The position numbers were made by a program, and so were the translations under genes. From Hyphomicrobiales bacterium (GTDB lineage Bacteria; Pseudomonadota; Alphaproteobacteria; Rhizobiales; Rhizobiaceae), in contig UCIT01000003.1 in the NCBI GenBank assembly GCA_900472625.1, forward strand, positions 62,001 to 126,000: a stretch of 64,000 bases of DNA, read 5' to 3'. Numbering within the stretch: position 1 is the stretch's first letter; every line of letters begins with the position of its first letter. The notes beneath the pieces were generated by a model that was not told where the DNA came from, searched no databases, and saw nothing but the letters and a program-made list of their open reading frames with translations. Shown one piece after another: positions 39,301 to 46,676 of the stretch.

Positions 39301-41854
39301 TGCCGTTGATCAGAGACAGCGTCGGGGCAACGAACAGGCAGAAGATCAGCACGATCTGCCAGATCAAAGCGCCGAGCGGATCCATGAAATACCAGCCCAG
39401 CACGGATGCGAAGAACCATGCGATCGGTGTCAGCGAGCGGCGCAGGTTGTCGAACATCTTCCAGCGGCCGAGCGCGGTAACGCCGCGCGTGGTGCTGAAC
39501 ATGTAGGGCAGCAGCTGCCAGTCGCCACGGGCCCAGCGATGCTGGCGCGAGGTTTCGACCTCGTAACGGGTCGGGAAGTCTTCCACCAGCTCAAGGTCTG
39601 TGACGAGCGCGCAACGCGCCATCGAGCCTTCGAGAAGATCGTGGCTGAGAACCGAGTTCTCCTCGATGCGGCCCTTCAGCGAGGTCTCGAAGGCGTCGAC
39701 GTGATAGAGGCCCTTACCGGTGAAGGTACCCTCGCCCGCGAGGTCCTGGTAGACGTCGGAAACGGTGAAGACGTAGGGGTCGAGACCGCGATTGATGGAG
39801 AAGACGCGCTGAAAGACGGACGCGTCCTTGCCTGTGGTCAGCGACGGCGTCACGCGCGGCTGCAGCACACCGTAACCGCTCTCGACGCGGCCGGTTTCCG
39901 GGTTGATGACCGGACGGTTGGTGGGATGATAGAGCTTACCGACCAGCTTGGTGACCGTGTCGCGCATCAGGCGCGTATCGGCATCGAGCGTCATCACGTA
40001 CTGGACGTTTTCGGGGACGATGTTGGCGCCCGGCAGATAGGTGGTGTCGCGGTCGCCGCGCAGCAGCATGTTCAGTTCATGCAGCTTGCCGCGCTTGCGC
40101 TCCCAACCCATCCACGCACCTTCCGACGGATTGTAGAGGCGGCGGCGGTGCAGGAGATAGAAACGGGTCTTGCCGTCATAGGCGTAGCGGGCGGAAAGAT
40201 TGGCGACTTCGCGGCGCGCGTAGTCGAGTACTTCGAGGTCGGCAGGCGTTTCCTCGACCTGACTGTCCGGCCAGTCGCTGAGCAGCGCGAAATAGATTTC
40301 GCCGCGCGGATTGGCGAGATAGTGAACCTCGATGTTGCGGACGAGTTCGTCGACGCTATCGCGGTTCGAAATCAGGCAGGGAACGACCAGCAGGGTGCGG
40401 GCGTCCTCGGGAATGCCTTCCTTGAACTCGTAACCGACAAGACGTGCCGGCGTCACGAAGAATGACAGCACGGTATTGAAGAGACCCGTGGCGCCTTCCG
40501 ATGCTGGAAGAGAGAACATGATCAGCAGGAGGATGATCTCGGCCGGACCCATGCCTGCGCTTGCCATGAAATGGCCGACGACGACCATGGCAAGGATGGT
40601 CAGCAGCAGCACCGGGACGGCGATCGACAGCCAGTTGAAACTGCGGACGGTGCGAACGAAATGCTGGACCAAGGTCGGGCTGTAATTCGCCCTCGCTTCG
40701 AGCTTGGGGCGCTGGGCGCCGGCCAGGAAGCCGCCGACATTTGGCTCATGCGGCTCGTCTTTTCCTGAAGCTTTCGCTTCTTCCGTCATGTCGAGCGCCA
40801 GCTGCGCCACTTCCATTTCGGTCATGGTGGAGCGCTTGGCAAGCTTTTCGATCTGCTTGCGATACTTGTTGCGCGATCCAGAATCGAGGAGGCCGTAGTC
40901 GGAGTTGTCCCAGAGCAGCTTGTCGACGTGGCTGACCTGCTCGACCCAGACGGACCATTCGGCGTCGTCGATCTCGCGCAGGCTGCGGATGATGTTGCCC
41001 ATCGTCACGTTGCCGGAGGACAGACGGCTGTGCTCGGCCATCGTCGTCGCTTCGGTATCGCGGCCGAGTGCTTCCAGACGCTCGTCAAGCCACGAGATTG
41101 CCACGCTCGACGTCTGCGAGCCGTCGCGCATGCGGTAGAGAAACTGCGTGGAGAAGGTGTTGTCTTCTGCAAGCGGTTCGAGCGTTTTCAGATACTCGCC
41201 AGCCTTGACCGGATCGGTCAGGCGGACAAGTTCGTCGGCGGCCTCGTTGGCGCGGCGGCGCATGCGTCGGCTGCGCTCGACACGGATCGAAATGCGGCGC
41301 AGGTTTTCGACGAGGACGTAACGCACGAGCGAAGGCAGCGCCCAGAGTTCGCCGATCCGCAGCGTCTCATGCTCCTGGAAGCCGTCGACGAGCGCCGTCA
41401 GGCTTTCCTGGGAGATGGTGCTGTGGGTGTGGGCGACATAAAGCCATGCCAGCGCCAGTGTGCGCGGAATGCGCGTGCCGTTCATGTCGATCGTCGGCAG
41501 TTCGCGGTAGAAACGTTTCGGGAAGTCGCGGCGGACCTCCTGGATCGCTTCCTCAACGATGTAATGGTTGTCCAGAAGCCATTCCGCCGCCGGCGTGATC
41601 GTCTCGCCGGCCTCCACATCCGCTGCGGTGGTTCGGTAAACCCGCAGGATTTCCTTCTCGTTCTCCTTGTGCCTTGCGAAGAAGTCGAACGGCGCAAAGG
41701 CAACCAGCGAATTCACGCCTGAAGTCGCTGCAGATGCGCCCATCGCCTTGATGTCTTCGATCGACATATAGGTCGAGCGGATCGAGTCGTTGTGATCGAT
41801 CTGCTTGGTTTCGGTGTCGCGGGACGGGCTCGGAGACGTGGGGGAAATAGACAT
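33335..41854 (-). CDS. ndvB: Cyclic beta-1,2-glucan synthase
   Basis: This giant inner-membrane enzyme (2839 residues from the ATG at 41854) makes periplasmic cyclic beta-1,2-glucan from UDP-glucose; the gene is ndvB in Sinorhizobium, chvB in Agrobacterium and cgs in Brucella. The N-terminal part holds membrane segments (about 440-500 and 830-1000) and a family-84 glycosyltransferase with the DAD metal motif in LDADTRLM near residue 622 and QHRWARGDW near residue 771. The C-terminal half has two glycan-phosphorylase (GH94-type) regions that control ring size; GGDWNDGMNRVG near residue 2533 holds the catalytic aspartate of the GH94 fold. The upstream ATG at 41926 would add 24 residues. The enzyme acts in hypo-osmotic adaptation and host interaction. 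Confidence 0.96.
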   Translation of the reverse strand: MSISPTSPSPSRDTETKQIDHNDSIRSTYMSIEDIKAMGASAATSGVNSLVAFAPFDFFARHKENEKEILRVYRTTAADVEAGETITPAAEWLLDNHYIVEEAIQEVRRDFPKRFYRELPTIDMNGTRIPRTLALAWLYVAHTHSTISQESLTALVDGFQEHETLRIGELWALPSLVRYVLVENLRRISIRVERSRRMRRRANEAADELVRLTDPVKAGEYLKTLEPLAEDNTFSTQFLYRMRDGSQTSSVAISWLDERLEALGRDTEATTMAEHSRLSSGNVTMGNIIRSLREIDDAEWSVWVEQVSHVDKLLWDNSDYGLLDSGSRNKYRKQIEKLAKRSTMTEMEVAQLALDMTEEAKASGKDEPHEPNVGGFLAGAQRPKLEARANYSPTLVQHFVRTVRSFNWLSIAVPVLLLTILAMVVVGHFMASAGMGPAEIILLLIMFSLPASEGATGLFNTVLSFFVTPARLVGYEFKEGIPEDARTLLVVPCLISNRDSVDELVRNIEVHYLANPRGEIYFALLSDWPDSQVEETPADLEVLDYARREVANLSARYAYDGKTRFYLLHRRRLYNPSEGAWMGWERKRGKLHELNMLLRGDRDTTYLPGANIVPENVQYVMTLDADTRLMRDTVTKLVGKLYHPTNRPVINPETGRVESGYGVLQPRVTPSLTTGKDASVFQRVFSINRGLDPYVFTVSDVYQDLAGEGTFTGKGLYHVDAFETSLKGRIEENSVLSHDLLEGSMARCALVTDLELVEDFPTRYEVETSRQHRWARGDWQLLPYMFSTTRGVTALGRWKMFDNLRRSLTPIAWFFASVLGWYFMDPLGALIWQIVLIFCLFVAPTLSLINGIIPRTSDIVARAHLYTVWSDIRAANAQVALRIVFIADGACMMADAIGRSLYRLFFSHKLMLQWKTAASVQAGKQGTIWSYYKAMWHAPVLALLGLAFAVLSGDKAFLVGIPFATLWVLSPLVAYYVSQSAETEDRLEVAESVSNELRKIARRTWRYFETFTTAEQNFLPPDNVQETPHVIVATRTSPTNIGVYLLSVVSGRQFGWFSFEETIERLEQTIATVDKMEKFRGHLFNWYHTDTLETLGPRYVSAVDSGNLAGHLIAISSACRNWAEAPSAHMQGSLDGVGDTASILEEVLAQLPDDRKTVRPLRRRLEERIIGFQNALAAVKREHEFASIRIINLSVLARDIQKLAANLDHEVKSALSTEVTQWAEALVKVCEAHISDSTFDLANIDALRPRLTALRDKARDLAFSMDFGFLFRPERRLLSIGYRVESGELDQACYDLLASECRLTSLFGIAKGDLPTEHWYRLGRQVVPVGSRGALVSWSGSMFEYLMPPLVMQERGGGILNQTNNLVVVEQMNYARKLGIPWGISEAAFNARDHNLNYQYTNFGVPTLGLKRGLGHNAVIAPYASILASQYNPPAAVENLERLRKLGALGKYGFHDAVDFTPTRVPEGKTCAIVYNYYAHHHGMSIAAVANVAFNGHLRELFHSDPVIEAAELMLQEKAPRDIPVMSGKHESDTPASIQDDLLRPEIRKIFDPAARDRELVFLSNGHYSLMLTATGAGYSRWNGQSVSRWKADPTEDRWGTFIFLRDTTSNEWWSATAEPKSIEGEQVKVLFADEKAEFTKTVGELTSEVECIVATEHDAEGRRLTLLNTGSEDRFIEVTSYLEPVLATDDTDNAHPAFARMFVKTEIGKRGDVIRVERNKRDGNEPNISVAHLIVDNAGATRHTEFETDRRKFLGRGRTLANAAAFDQGATLSGTDGFTLDPVLSLRRTVRVPAGKKVSVIFWTIAAPTRNEIDQAVDRYRHADAFNHELVQAWTRTQVQMRHVGVTSQQASAFQHLGRHLVYPDMYLRADAAAVQAGMQSQSSLWPLAISGDFPIFTLRINDDMDLDIAKEALLAQEYLRSRGVTADLVIMNERASSYAQDMQHAVDQMAENVRRLGQADGLRQHIFTVRKDLMEESTYHALISASRVTFHAKNGKIIDQINRAVALFAPSKEEQQELEQANTTKSRTKRTATIAKASVPTLVIEEHGDLNFWNGIGGFSGDGREYIVRVPGGHATPQPWINVISNEKFGFHVSAEGAGFTWSTNSRDYQLTPWSNDAVVNRSGEAIYVVDRDSGAVMTPFAALSNRSDIQFEARHGLGYSVFSSVQNEVSLELTQTVDRERPVKLQRMRLRNNGSGVRKLRLYGYVEWVLGNNPQKTAPFIISEHDADTGALFASNNYSIDYSGRVAFFAASETLSGYTASRREFIGKAGTILTPAAVNAASNLSSNVELDGDPAAALSIDIELAAGEERDIVLFLGDTATKEEARALIAGIRKTEFDDAVQANRSFWHDFTGKLQISTPDQGMNNLINTWLPYQSLGCRIMARTAFYQASGAFGFRDQLQDTLAFVLHEPSIARKQIVNAASRQFREGDVQHWWLPGTGAGVRTLISDDVVWLAYAVHHYCTVTGDKTVLDEELAFIEGPALLQGQHDSFYRPETSEDKVSIYEHAAIALDLAIARKGENGLPLFLGGDWNDGMNRVGIGGKGTSVWLGWFLAGALRSFAAFAEERGDKARVERWGKHLTELKAALETAAWDGAHYRRGTFDDGSLLGSTESLECQIDSIAQSWSVLSGEGDPAHAAKAMDSVLEKLVDRDARIIRLFTPPFANSAKDPGYIKAYPPGVRENGGQYTHAATWVVMALAELNRGDDALRCFELLNPITHAKDPASAEHYRVEPYVIAADVYGDGALTGRGGWTWYTGSAGWLYRAAVEGILGIRLKNGRIHVSPALPSSWEGFSAEMEHAGTKYLISVSKSSHPRGYDLTVNGRQVTDPEEGYPVG

Positions 41855-42181
41855 GGGTTCGGTTCTGGATCCAAACAAAGTTATGGGAATTACGCTGCCT
41901 TGTGCACTGCCATATATGACTGCCACATGAACAATACCGGTCTTTTACAGGTGCTATAGAAACAATGGCAGCTGCGATCGAACGGCAATGCGAATCGATT
42001 TAGGCGTGAACGGTCGAATGACTGGGCTGGAAGATAAGAGATTGCGCCGTGCCTCCCCGCTAAGCCAATCGGGAAAGTTGGACACTATTGCGACAATTCA
42101 AGTCAAGAGGTTTCGGCAAGTGGCGCACACACGAAAAATCCGGCGTCCAAAGGGCGCCGGATCCGTTTGATTTTTCTGGGT
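41855..42181. other. Intergenic region upstream of ndvB
   Basis: These 327 bases contain the presumed ndvB promoter on the minus strand, for which I cannot name confident -35/-10 boxes, and the terminator of the DUF1328 gene at 42138. A 60-codon plus-strand frame (41988-42170) runs through the terminator and looks non-coding. Confidence 0.6.
42134..42162 (-). terminator. Terminator of the DUF1328 gene
   Basis: A perfect 8-bp stem, ATCCGGCG (42138-42145) with CGCCGGAT (42155-42162), has a 9-base loop. On the minus strand it is followed by TTTTT. Confidence 0.88.
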
Positions 42182-42346
42182 TTATACGCGGCGCAACAAA
42201 CGTGCGACAAGCGAAACAACAAAGAGCACCAGGAAGATAAAGAACAGGACCTGGGCGATCGACGCTGAAGCTCCCGCGATGCCGCCAAAGCCGAGTACGC
42301 CGGCAATGAGAGCTACAACAAGAAATACGAGTGCGTAGTAGAGCAT
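42182..42346 (-). CDS. DUF1328 small membrane protein
   Basis: A 54-residue protein beginning [16 protein letters not shown] and ending [11 protein letters not shown]. Two hydrophobic segments (about 2-24 and 31-48) flank a small glycine/alanine turn ([14 protein letters not shown]), which is the DUF1328 (YtjA-like) pattern. AAGGAG lies 8 bases before the ATG. A strong terminator follows. These proteins are common in proteobacteria, are often stress-induced, and have no established function. Confidence 0.9.
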   Translation of the reverse strand: MLYYALVFLVVALIAGVLGFGGIAGASASIAQVLFFIFLVLFVVSLVARLLRRV

Positions 42347-42420
42347 TATGCCATCTCCTTAGTCGTTGCTGACCAGATAACGATGACTTGCCCGGTTTGT
42401 TCCGTAATGGTTTGAGCGGC

Positions 42421-42585
42421 TTAGCCGATGACGCCGCACACGACGGCGGCGACAAACGCGAATGCTGCGCCGATGAGCGTAACATTGATCGCGAAATGGA
42501 GGCGGCTCTTGGCCGTCGCCGGCTTCTTCGATCGTACGGAACCGTAGTGGTCCGCATGAGTATGTGAGATACCCAAGTCTGCCAT
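42421..42585 (-). CDS. Small single-span membrane protein, 54 residues
   Basis: The ORF begins MADLGISHTHADHYGSVRSK and ends AFAFVAAVVCGVIG. A basic cytosolic-type N-terminal half (KKPATAKSRLH) precedes one hydrophobic segment of about 21 residues that reaches the C-terminus, a tail-anchored layout. GGAGG lies 6 bases before the ATG. It is 74 bases upstream of the DUF1328 gene on the same strand. I recognise no named family. Confidence 0.72.
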   Translation of the reverse strand: MADLGISHTHADHYGSVRSKKPATAKSRLHFAINVTLIGAAFAFVAAVVCGVIG

Positions 42586-42725
42586 GTTTGCCTCCGCCTG
42601 TTTTATAGCTCTTATTCCGAGCCAGTTTCTTATATTGTCTACCAGCTTGGTAGAGATAGAATTCTGTCGGATAACGGCTACTGAGAAAATTCGTTCCGTT
42701 ATCACGTCAAGTGAAGTCGGGCGCG

Positions 42726-42923
42726 CTAACAGATGGTGCGCCAAGCCCAGATCAGCGAGCGCTCGACCGCCGTTTCCTTGAAGGGGAGCGTCGGGAAGGA
42801 GGCAGTCGGCTTTGCCTTGGCCTTGCGGTTGCGCTTGGCCGCCTTGAACAATGCCGTCGCGCCCCGCTTGGCCTTTGCCGGGGGAGCGAAGTAACCCATG
42901 GTCATGCCGCCGAGAAAGAACAT
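42726..42923 (-). CDS. Small basic hypothetical protein, 65 residues
   Basis: The ORF begins MFFLGGMTMGYFAPPAKAKR, has a lysine/arginine/alanine-rich centre (KAAKRNRKAKAKPTA) and ends ERSLIWAWRTIC. GGAGATGAGG precedes the ATG at 42923. It is strongly basic overall and has no transmembrane segment. It may be part of a run of small minus-strand genes at 42.2-42.9 kb. No family recognised; codon pattern and ribosome-binding site make it plausible but unproven. Confidence 0.55.
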   Translation of the reverse strand: MFFLGGMTMGYFAPPAKAKRGATALFKAAKRNRKAKAKPTASFPTLPFKETAVERSLIWAWRTIC

Positions 42924-43082
42924 GCCTCATCTCCATGATCACGAAAACTAACAAACGTTAACGGGATCATGACAGAAGCAAGGCAGCTGTCAATAGTCTA
43001 GTCGATTGGTCGTGTTTAAGAAGCTGTTAGCGTTAATCGCGGCCAATCGTCAAACATTTCAATTGCTTGAAAAAACTGGGCT

Positions 43083-43841
43083 TCAGGCTTTGACGAAGCC
43101 CTTGCTGGCGATCATCAAACTTTTCGTGTAGTCTTCGTGAACTTCCGACTTGGCCAACTCCGCCGCAGTCAGTCGTTCGACAACGGCCCCGCTTCTCATC
43201 ACCGCAAGGTTTTCGCACATGTGGGTAATGACGCCGAGGTCGTGGCTGACCATGACAAACGTCAGCTTGCGGTCGCGCCGCACCTGTTCCAGCAGGTTCA
43301 GCACCTCGGCCTGAACCGAGGCATCGAGCGCCGACGTCGGCTCGTCGAGCAGGAGGATCGAGGGCTCGACGATCAGCGCGCGGGCGATGGCGACACGCTG
43401 CCGCTGGCCGCCGGAAAGCTGGTGCGGATAGCGGAAGCGGAAACCGTTTCCGAGGCCGACTTCATCCAGCGCGCGGGCGATCCGCGTTTCGCTGTCGGCA
43501 ATGCAGTGGATGGCCAGCGGCTCGAGCAGCAGGCGATCGATGGTCTGGCGCGGATGCAGGGAGCCATAGGGATCCTGGAAGACCATCTGGACCTTGCGGT
43601 AGAAAGCCTTGCTGCGCTTCGAGCCAACGAGCGCCTCGCCATGAATGCTGATCGTGCCGCTTTTTACCGGCGCCAGACCGGCCACGGCGCGCAGCAGCGT
43701 TGATTTTCCTGAGCCGGATTCACCGACGAGACCGAAGGACTGGCCTTCGCCGATCTCGACGCTGACGTCCTTCAGCGCATGGAAATGATCGTAGATGACG
43801 GAGATGTTGTTGACCGACAGTGCAGCGCTCATGCGGCCCAC
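43083..43841 (-). CDS. Peptide ABC transporter ATP-binding protein (DppF/OppF-like)
   Basis: The 252-residue ABC ATPase has Walker [10 protein letters not shown] near residue 38, the signature [15 protein letters not shown], Walker [14 protein letters not shown] and the H-loop VSHDLG. It is the second of two ATPases of a peptide-type importer and the last gene of the operon. It overlaps the upstream ATPase gene by 13 bases. It is shorter than typical OppF because the C-terminal oligopeptide extension is minimal. It acts at the cytosolic face of the inner membrane. Confidence 0.92.
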   Translation of the reverse strand: MGRMSAALSVNNISVIYDHFHALKDVSVEIGEGQSFGLVGESGSGKSTLLRAVAGLAPVKSGTISIHGEALVGSKRSKAFYRKVQMVFQDPYGSLHPRQTIDRLLLEPLAIHCIADSETRIARALDEVGLGNGFRFRYPHQLSGGQRQRVAIARALIVEPSILLLDEPTSALDASVQAEVLNLLEQVRRDRKLTFVMVSHDLGVITHMCENLAVMRSGAVVERLTAAELAKSEVHEDYTKSLMIASKGFVKA

Positions 43842-44662
43842 TCCGGCTTGCGGTCCAGCACCGGCAATGGATGCCTGTTTTCACCGATCAACGGCATGCA
43901 GTTCAAAAGTCCTTGTGTGTAAGGATGCTGGGCATTCTTGAGTTCCGAAGCCTTCAGCTCCTCGACGATCTTGCCGGCATACATGACGATGACACGATCG
44001 CAGAAAGAGGAGACAAGCCGCAGGTCGTGCGAAACGAAGATCAATCCCATGCCGCGATCGGCAACAAGGCGGTCCATGATGCGCAGAACGTCGAGCTGCA
44101 CAGTCACATCGAGCGCCGAGGTCGGTTCGTCGGCGATCAGCAGCTCGGGGTCGGCGATCAGCATCATCGCGATCATGGCGCGCTGCCCCATACCGCCCGA
44201 GACCTCGTGCGGATAGAGATCGAAGACGCGCTGTGGTTCGCGGATCTGCACGGCCTCCAGCATGGCGATGGCGCGATCGCGTGCCTCGCCCTTGCCGATC
44301 TTTTCGTGGGTGCGCAGGGTTTCGCAGATCTGCTTGCCGATCGTCATGACGGGATCGAGCGAATATTTCGGATCTTGCAGCACCATGGCGATGCGCTTGC
44401 CACGCAGCAGCCGGCGCTGCTTCGGGGATGCCGAGAGCAGATCCATGCCGTTGAAATTGAGCGTATCGGCGGTGACGATGCCATGGCCGGGGGTGAGCCC
44501 CATGATGGCGCGGCCGGTCTGGGACTTTCCTGAGCCGGATTCGCCGACGATGCCGAGACGCTCCTTGCCGAGCGTGAAGGAGACGCCACGGACGGCTTCG
44601 ATAACGCCGGTGCGGGTTGGATAGCTGACCTTGAGGTTCTTGACGGTGAGAAGATCGGTCAC
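43829..44662 (-). CDS. Peptide ABC transporter ATP-binding protein (DppD/OppD-like)
   Basis: The 277-residue ATPase has Walker [10 protein letters not shown], a signature motif of the OppD type (VSGGMGQRAMIAMML), Walker [14 protein letters not shown] and the H-loop VSHDLR. The chain ends soon after the ATPase core (PLIGENRHPLPVLDRK), lacking the long cysteine-rich C-terminal tail of many DppD proteins. Its start overlaps the permease gene by 4 bases and its end overlaps the DppF-like gene, so the three are translationally coupled. Confidence 0.92.
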   Translation of the reverse strand: MTDLLTVKNLKVSYPTRTGVIEAVRGVSFTLGKERLGIVGESGSGKSQTGRAIMGLTPGHGIVTADTLNFNGMDLLSASPKQRRLLRGKRIAMVLQDPKYSLDPVMTIGKQICETLRTHEKIGKGEARDRAIAMLEAVQIREPQRVFDLYPHEVSGGMGQRAMIAMMLIADPELLIADEPTSALDVTVQLDVLRIMDRLVADRGMGLIFVSHDLRLVSSFCDRVIVMYAGKIVEELKASELKNAQHPYTQGLLNCMPLIGENRHPLPVLDRKPEWAA

Positions 44663-45594
44663 TGGCCGCTCTCCTTCGGGTCAAGCGCGTCGCGCAGGCC
44701 GTCGCCAAGCAGGTTGAAGCCGAGGCTGACAACGAGGATGGCGATGCCGGGCATGGCGGCAACCCACCACTGGTCAAGGATGAAGCGGCGGCCCGAGGCG
44801 ATCATCGCTCCCCATTCCGGCAACGGCGGCTGGGCGCCGAGGCCCAGGAAGCCGAGACCGGCGGCGGTCAGAATGATACCTGCCATATCGAGCGTTACAC
44901 GCACGATCAGCGACGAAATGCAGAGCGGCATGACGTGGCGGACGACGATGCGCAATGGCGAGGCGCCCATCAGCCGAACAGCCGAGATATAGTCGGAGCG
45001 GCGGACCGTCAGCGTTTCGGCGCGGGCGATACGAGCGTAGGGCGGCCAGGAGGTAATGGCGATGGCGATGATGGCGTTCTGGATACCGGGGCCGAGCGCC
45101 GCGACGAATGCCAGCGCCAGCACCAGCTTCGGGAAGGCGAGGAAGATATCGGTAATGCGCATCAGCACGGCATCGACCCATCCGCCGGCATAGCCGGAGA
45201 CGGTTCCGACGAGAAGGCCGATCGGGGCGGAGATGATCGCGACCAGCACCACGACCATCAGCGTCAGCCGCGAGCCGTAAATCAGGCGCGAAAAGATGTC
45301 GCGACCCTGGTCGTCGGTGCCGAGGATATAGCCTTCGCTGCCGGGTGGCAGCAGACGCGCGTTGCGAAGATCGCCGATGACGGGCGAGTGGGTCGCGAGA
45401 ACACCGGCGAAGGCTGCCATCAGCAGCAGGGCGATAATGATGACGAGGCCGACCACCGCAAGACGGTTGGCACTGAACTGCCGCCAGGTGACATAAGCGC
45501 GACCGAGGCGAGCCTGGGTGCGCGATTGCGGCCGATCTGAAAGCAGCCACTCGCGGCGGCTGATCGGGGCTGTCGTGTTTGCCTGCATGCTCAT
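44659..45594 (-). CDS. Peptide ABC transporter permease (DppC-like)
   Basis: The 311-residue inner-membrane protein has about six transmembrane segments and the binding-protein-dependent permease EAA-type loop (AIAITSWPPYARIARAETLTV). The N-terminal OppC-type cytosolic segment with one membrane span (about 40-65) is present, followed by YILGTDDQGRDIFSRLIYGSR, a strong DppC/OppC signature. It overlaps both neighbours by 4 bases. Confidence 0.93.
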   Translation of the reverse strand: MSMQANTTAPISRREWLLSDRPQSRTQARLGRAYVTWRQFSANRLAVVGLVIIIALLLMAAFAGVLATHSPVIGDLRNARLLPPGSEGYILGTDDQGRDIFSRLIYGSRLTLMVVVLVAIISAPIGLLVGTVSGYAGGWVDAVLMRITDIFLAFPKLVLALAFVAALGPGIQNAIIAIAITSWPPYARIARAETLTVRRSDYISAVRLMGASPLRIVVRHVMPLCISSLIVRVTLDMAGIILTAAGLGFLGLGAQPPLPEWGAMIASGRRFILDQWWVAAMPGIAILVVSLGFNLLGDGLRDALDPKESGQ

Positions 45595-46658
45595 CGGCTT
45601 CGGGTCCTAGGATCGAGGGTCCGATAAAGAAGATCAGACAAGAGATTGATGCCGATGAAGACAGTACCGATGACGATCGTGCCACCAAGCACGGCGTTCA
45701 TATCCGCATTCTGCAGAGAGTTGGTGATATAGAGGCCGATACCGGGCCAGGAGAAGACGGTTTCGGTCAACACTGAGCCTTCGAGCAGGCCAGCATAGGA
45801 CAGCGCGATGACCGTCACCAGCGGCACGGCGGCATTGCGCAATGCGTGGCCCCAGATGACGCGGGTTTCCGACAGTCCCTTGGCGCGGGCGGCGACGACA
45901 TATTCCTGGCTCAACTCGTTCAGCATGAAGCTGCGGGTCATGCGGCTGATATAGGCGAGCGAGAAGTAGCCCAGCAGCGACGCGGGCAGGATGATATGGC
46001 GGAAGACGTCGTAGAAGACGTCCCATTGGCCCTGCATGGCGCTATCGAGCAGGTAGAAGCCGGTTATTGGCGTGAAAGTGTACTCGAAGACGATGTCGAT
46101 GCGGCCGGGGAAGGCGACCCAGCGCAGCTTAGCGTAGAAGATGACAAGCGAAATCAGCGACAGCCAGAAGATCGGCACGGAATAGCCGACGAGGCCGATG
46201 ACGCGGACGATCTGGTCGATGAAGCTGCCGCGCTTGACGGCCGCGAGCACGCCGAGCGGAACGCCGATCACCGAGCCGATGATGGTGCCGAGCGTCGCCA
46301 GTTCGATCGTCGCCGGGAAGACGCGCTTGATGTCGACCATCACAGGGTTGGTGGTCAGCACCGAGGTGCCGAAATCGCCGGCAAGAATGCCCTTGATGTA
46401 GATGTAGAACTGCTCGTAGAGCGGCAGGTCGAAGCCCATCTCGCGACGCACACGCTCGACCACATGGGCTGGGGCGCGGTCACCAAGAATGGCGAGGACC
46501 GGATCGATCGGCACGACGCGACCGATGAAGAAGGTGACGGCCAGGAGGCCGAGATAGGTGGTGACGGCCGCAATGAAGAAGCGGCCGACCGCCTTGGCAA
46601 TAGGAAGAGCACGGCCGGGTTTCGGCCGTGCTTCCATCGTTGGTTCGACGATGCTCAA
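45591..46658 (-). CDS. Peptide ABC transporter permease (DppB-like)
   Basis: The 355-residue inner-membrane permease has an N-terminal span at about 30-55, then the DppB-type region (YEQFYIYIKGILAGDFGTSV) and five further spans. The EAA loop appears as YVVAARAKGLSETRVIWGHALRNA. It pairs with the DppC-like permease, whose start overlaps its stop by 4 bases. The gene begins 18 bases after the substrate-binding protein stop. Confidence 0.93.
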   Translation of the reverse strand: MSIVEPTMEARPKPGRALPIAKAVGRFFIAAVTTYLGLLAVTFFIGRVVPIDPVLAILGDRAPAHVVERVRREMGFDLPLYEQFYIYIKGILAGDFGTSVLTTNPVMVDIKRVFPATIELATLGTIIGSVIGVPLGVLAAVKRGSFIDQIVRVIGLVGYSVPIFWLSLISLVIFYAKLRWVAFPGRIDIVFEYTFTPITGFYLLDSAMQGQWDVFYDVFRHIILPASLLGYFSLAYISRMTRSFMLNELSQEYVVAARAKGLSETRVIWGHALRNAAVPLVTVIALSYAGLLEGSVLTETVFSWPGIGLYITNSLQNADMNAVLGGTIVIGTVFIGINLLSDLLYRTLDPRTRSR

Positions 46659-46676
46659 TCTACCAGTCCTGCCGGA

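Noticed and set aside
34382..40465. Two long plus-strand ORFs (705 and 565 codons) opposite ndvB
   Set aside because: They mirror the ndvB frame in high-GC sequence and show repetitive R/V/D/G-rich composition without domains or ribosome-binding sites.
41988..42170. 60-codon plus-strand ORF upstream of ndvB
   Set aside because: It runs through the terminator of the DUF1328 gene and has no ribosome-binding site or recognisable motif.
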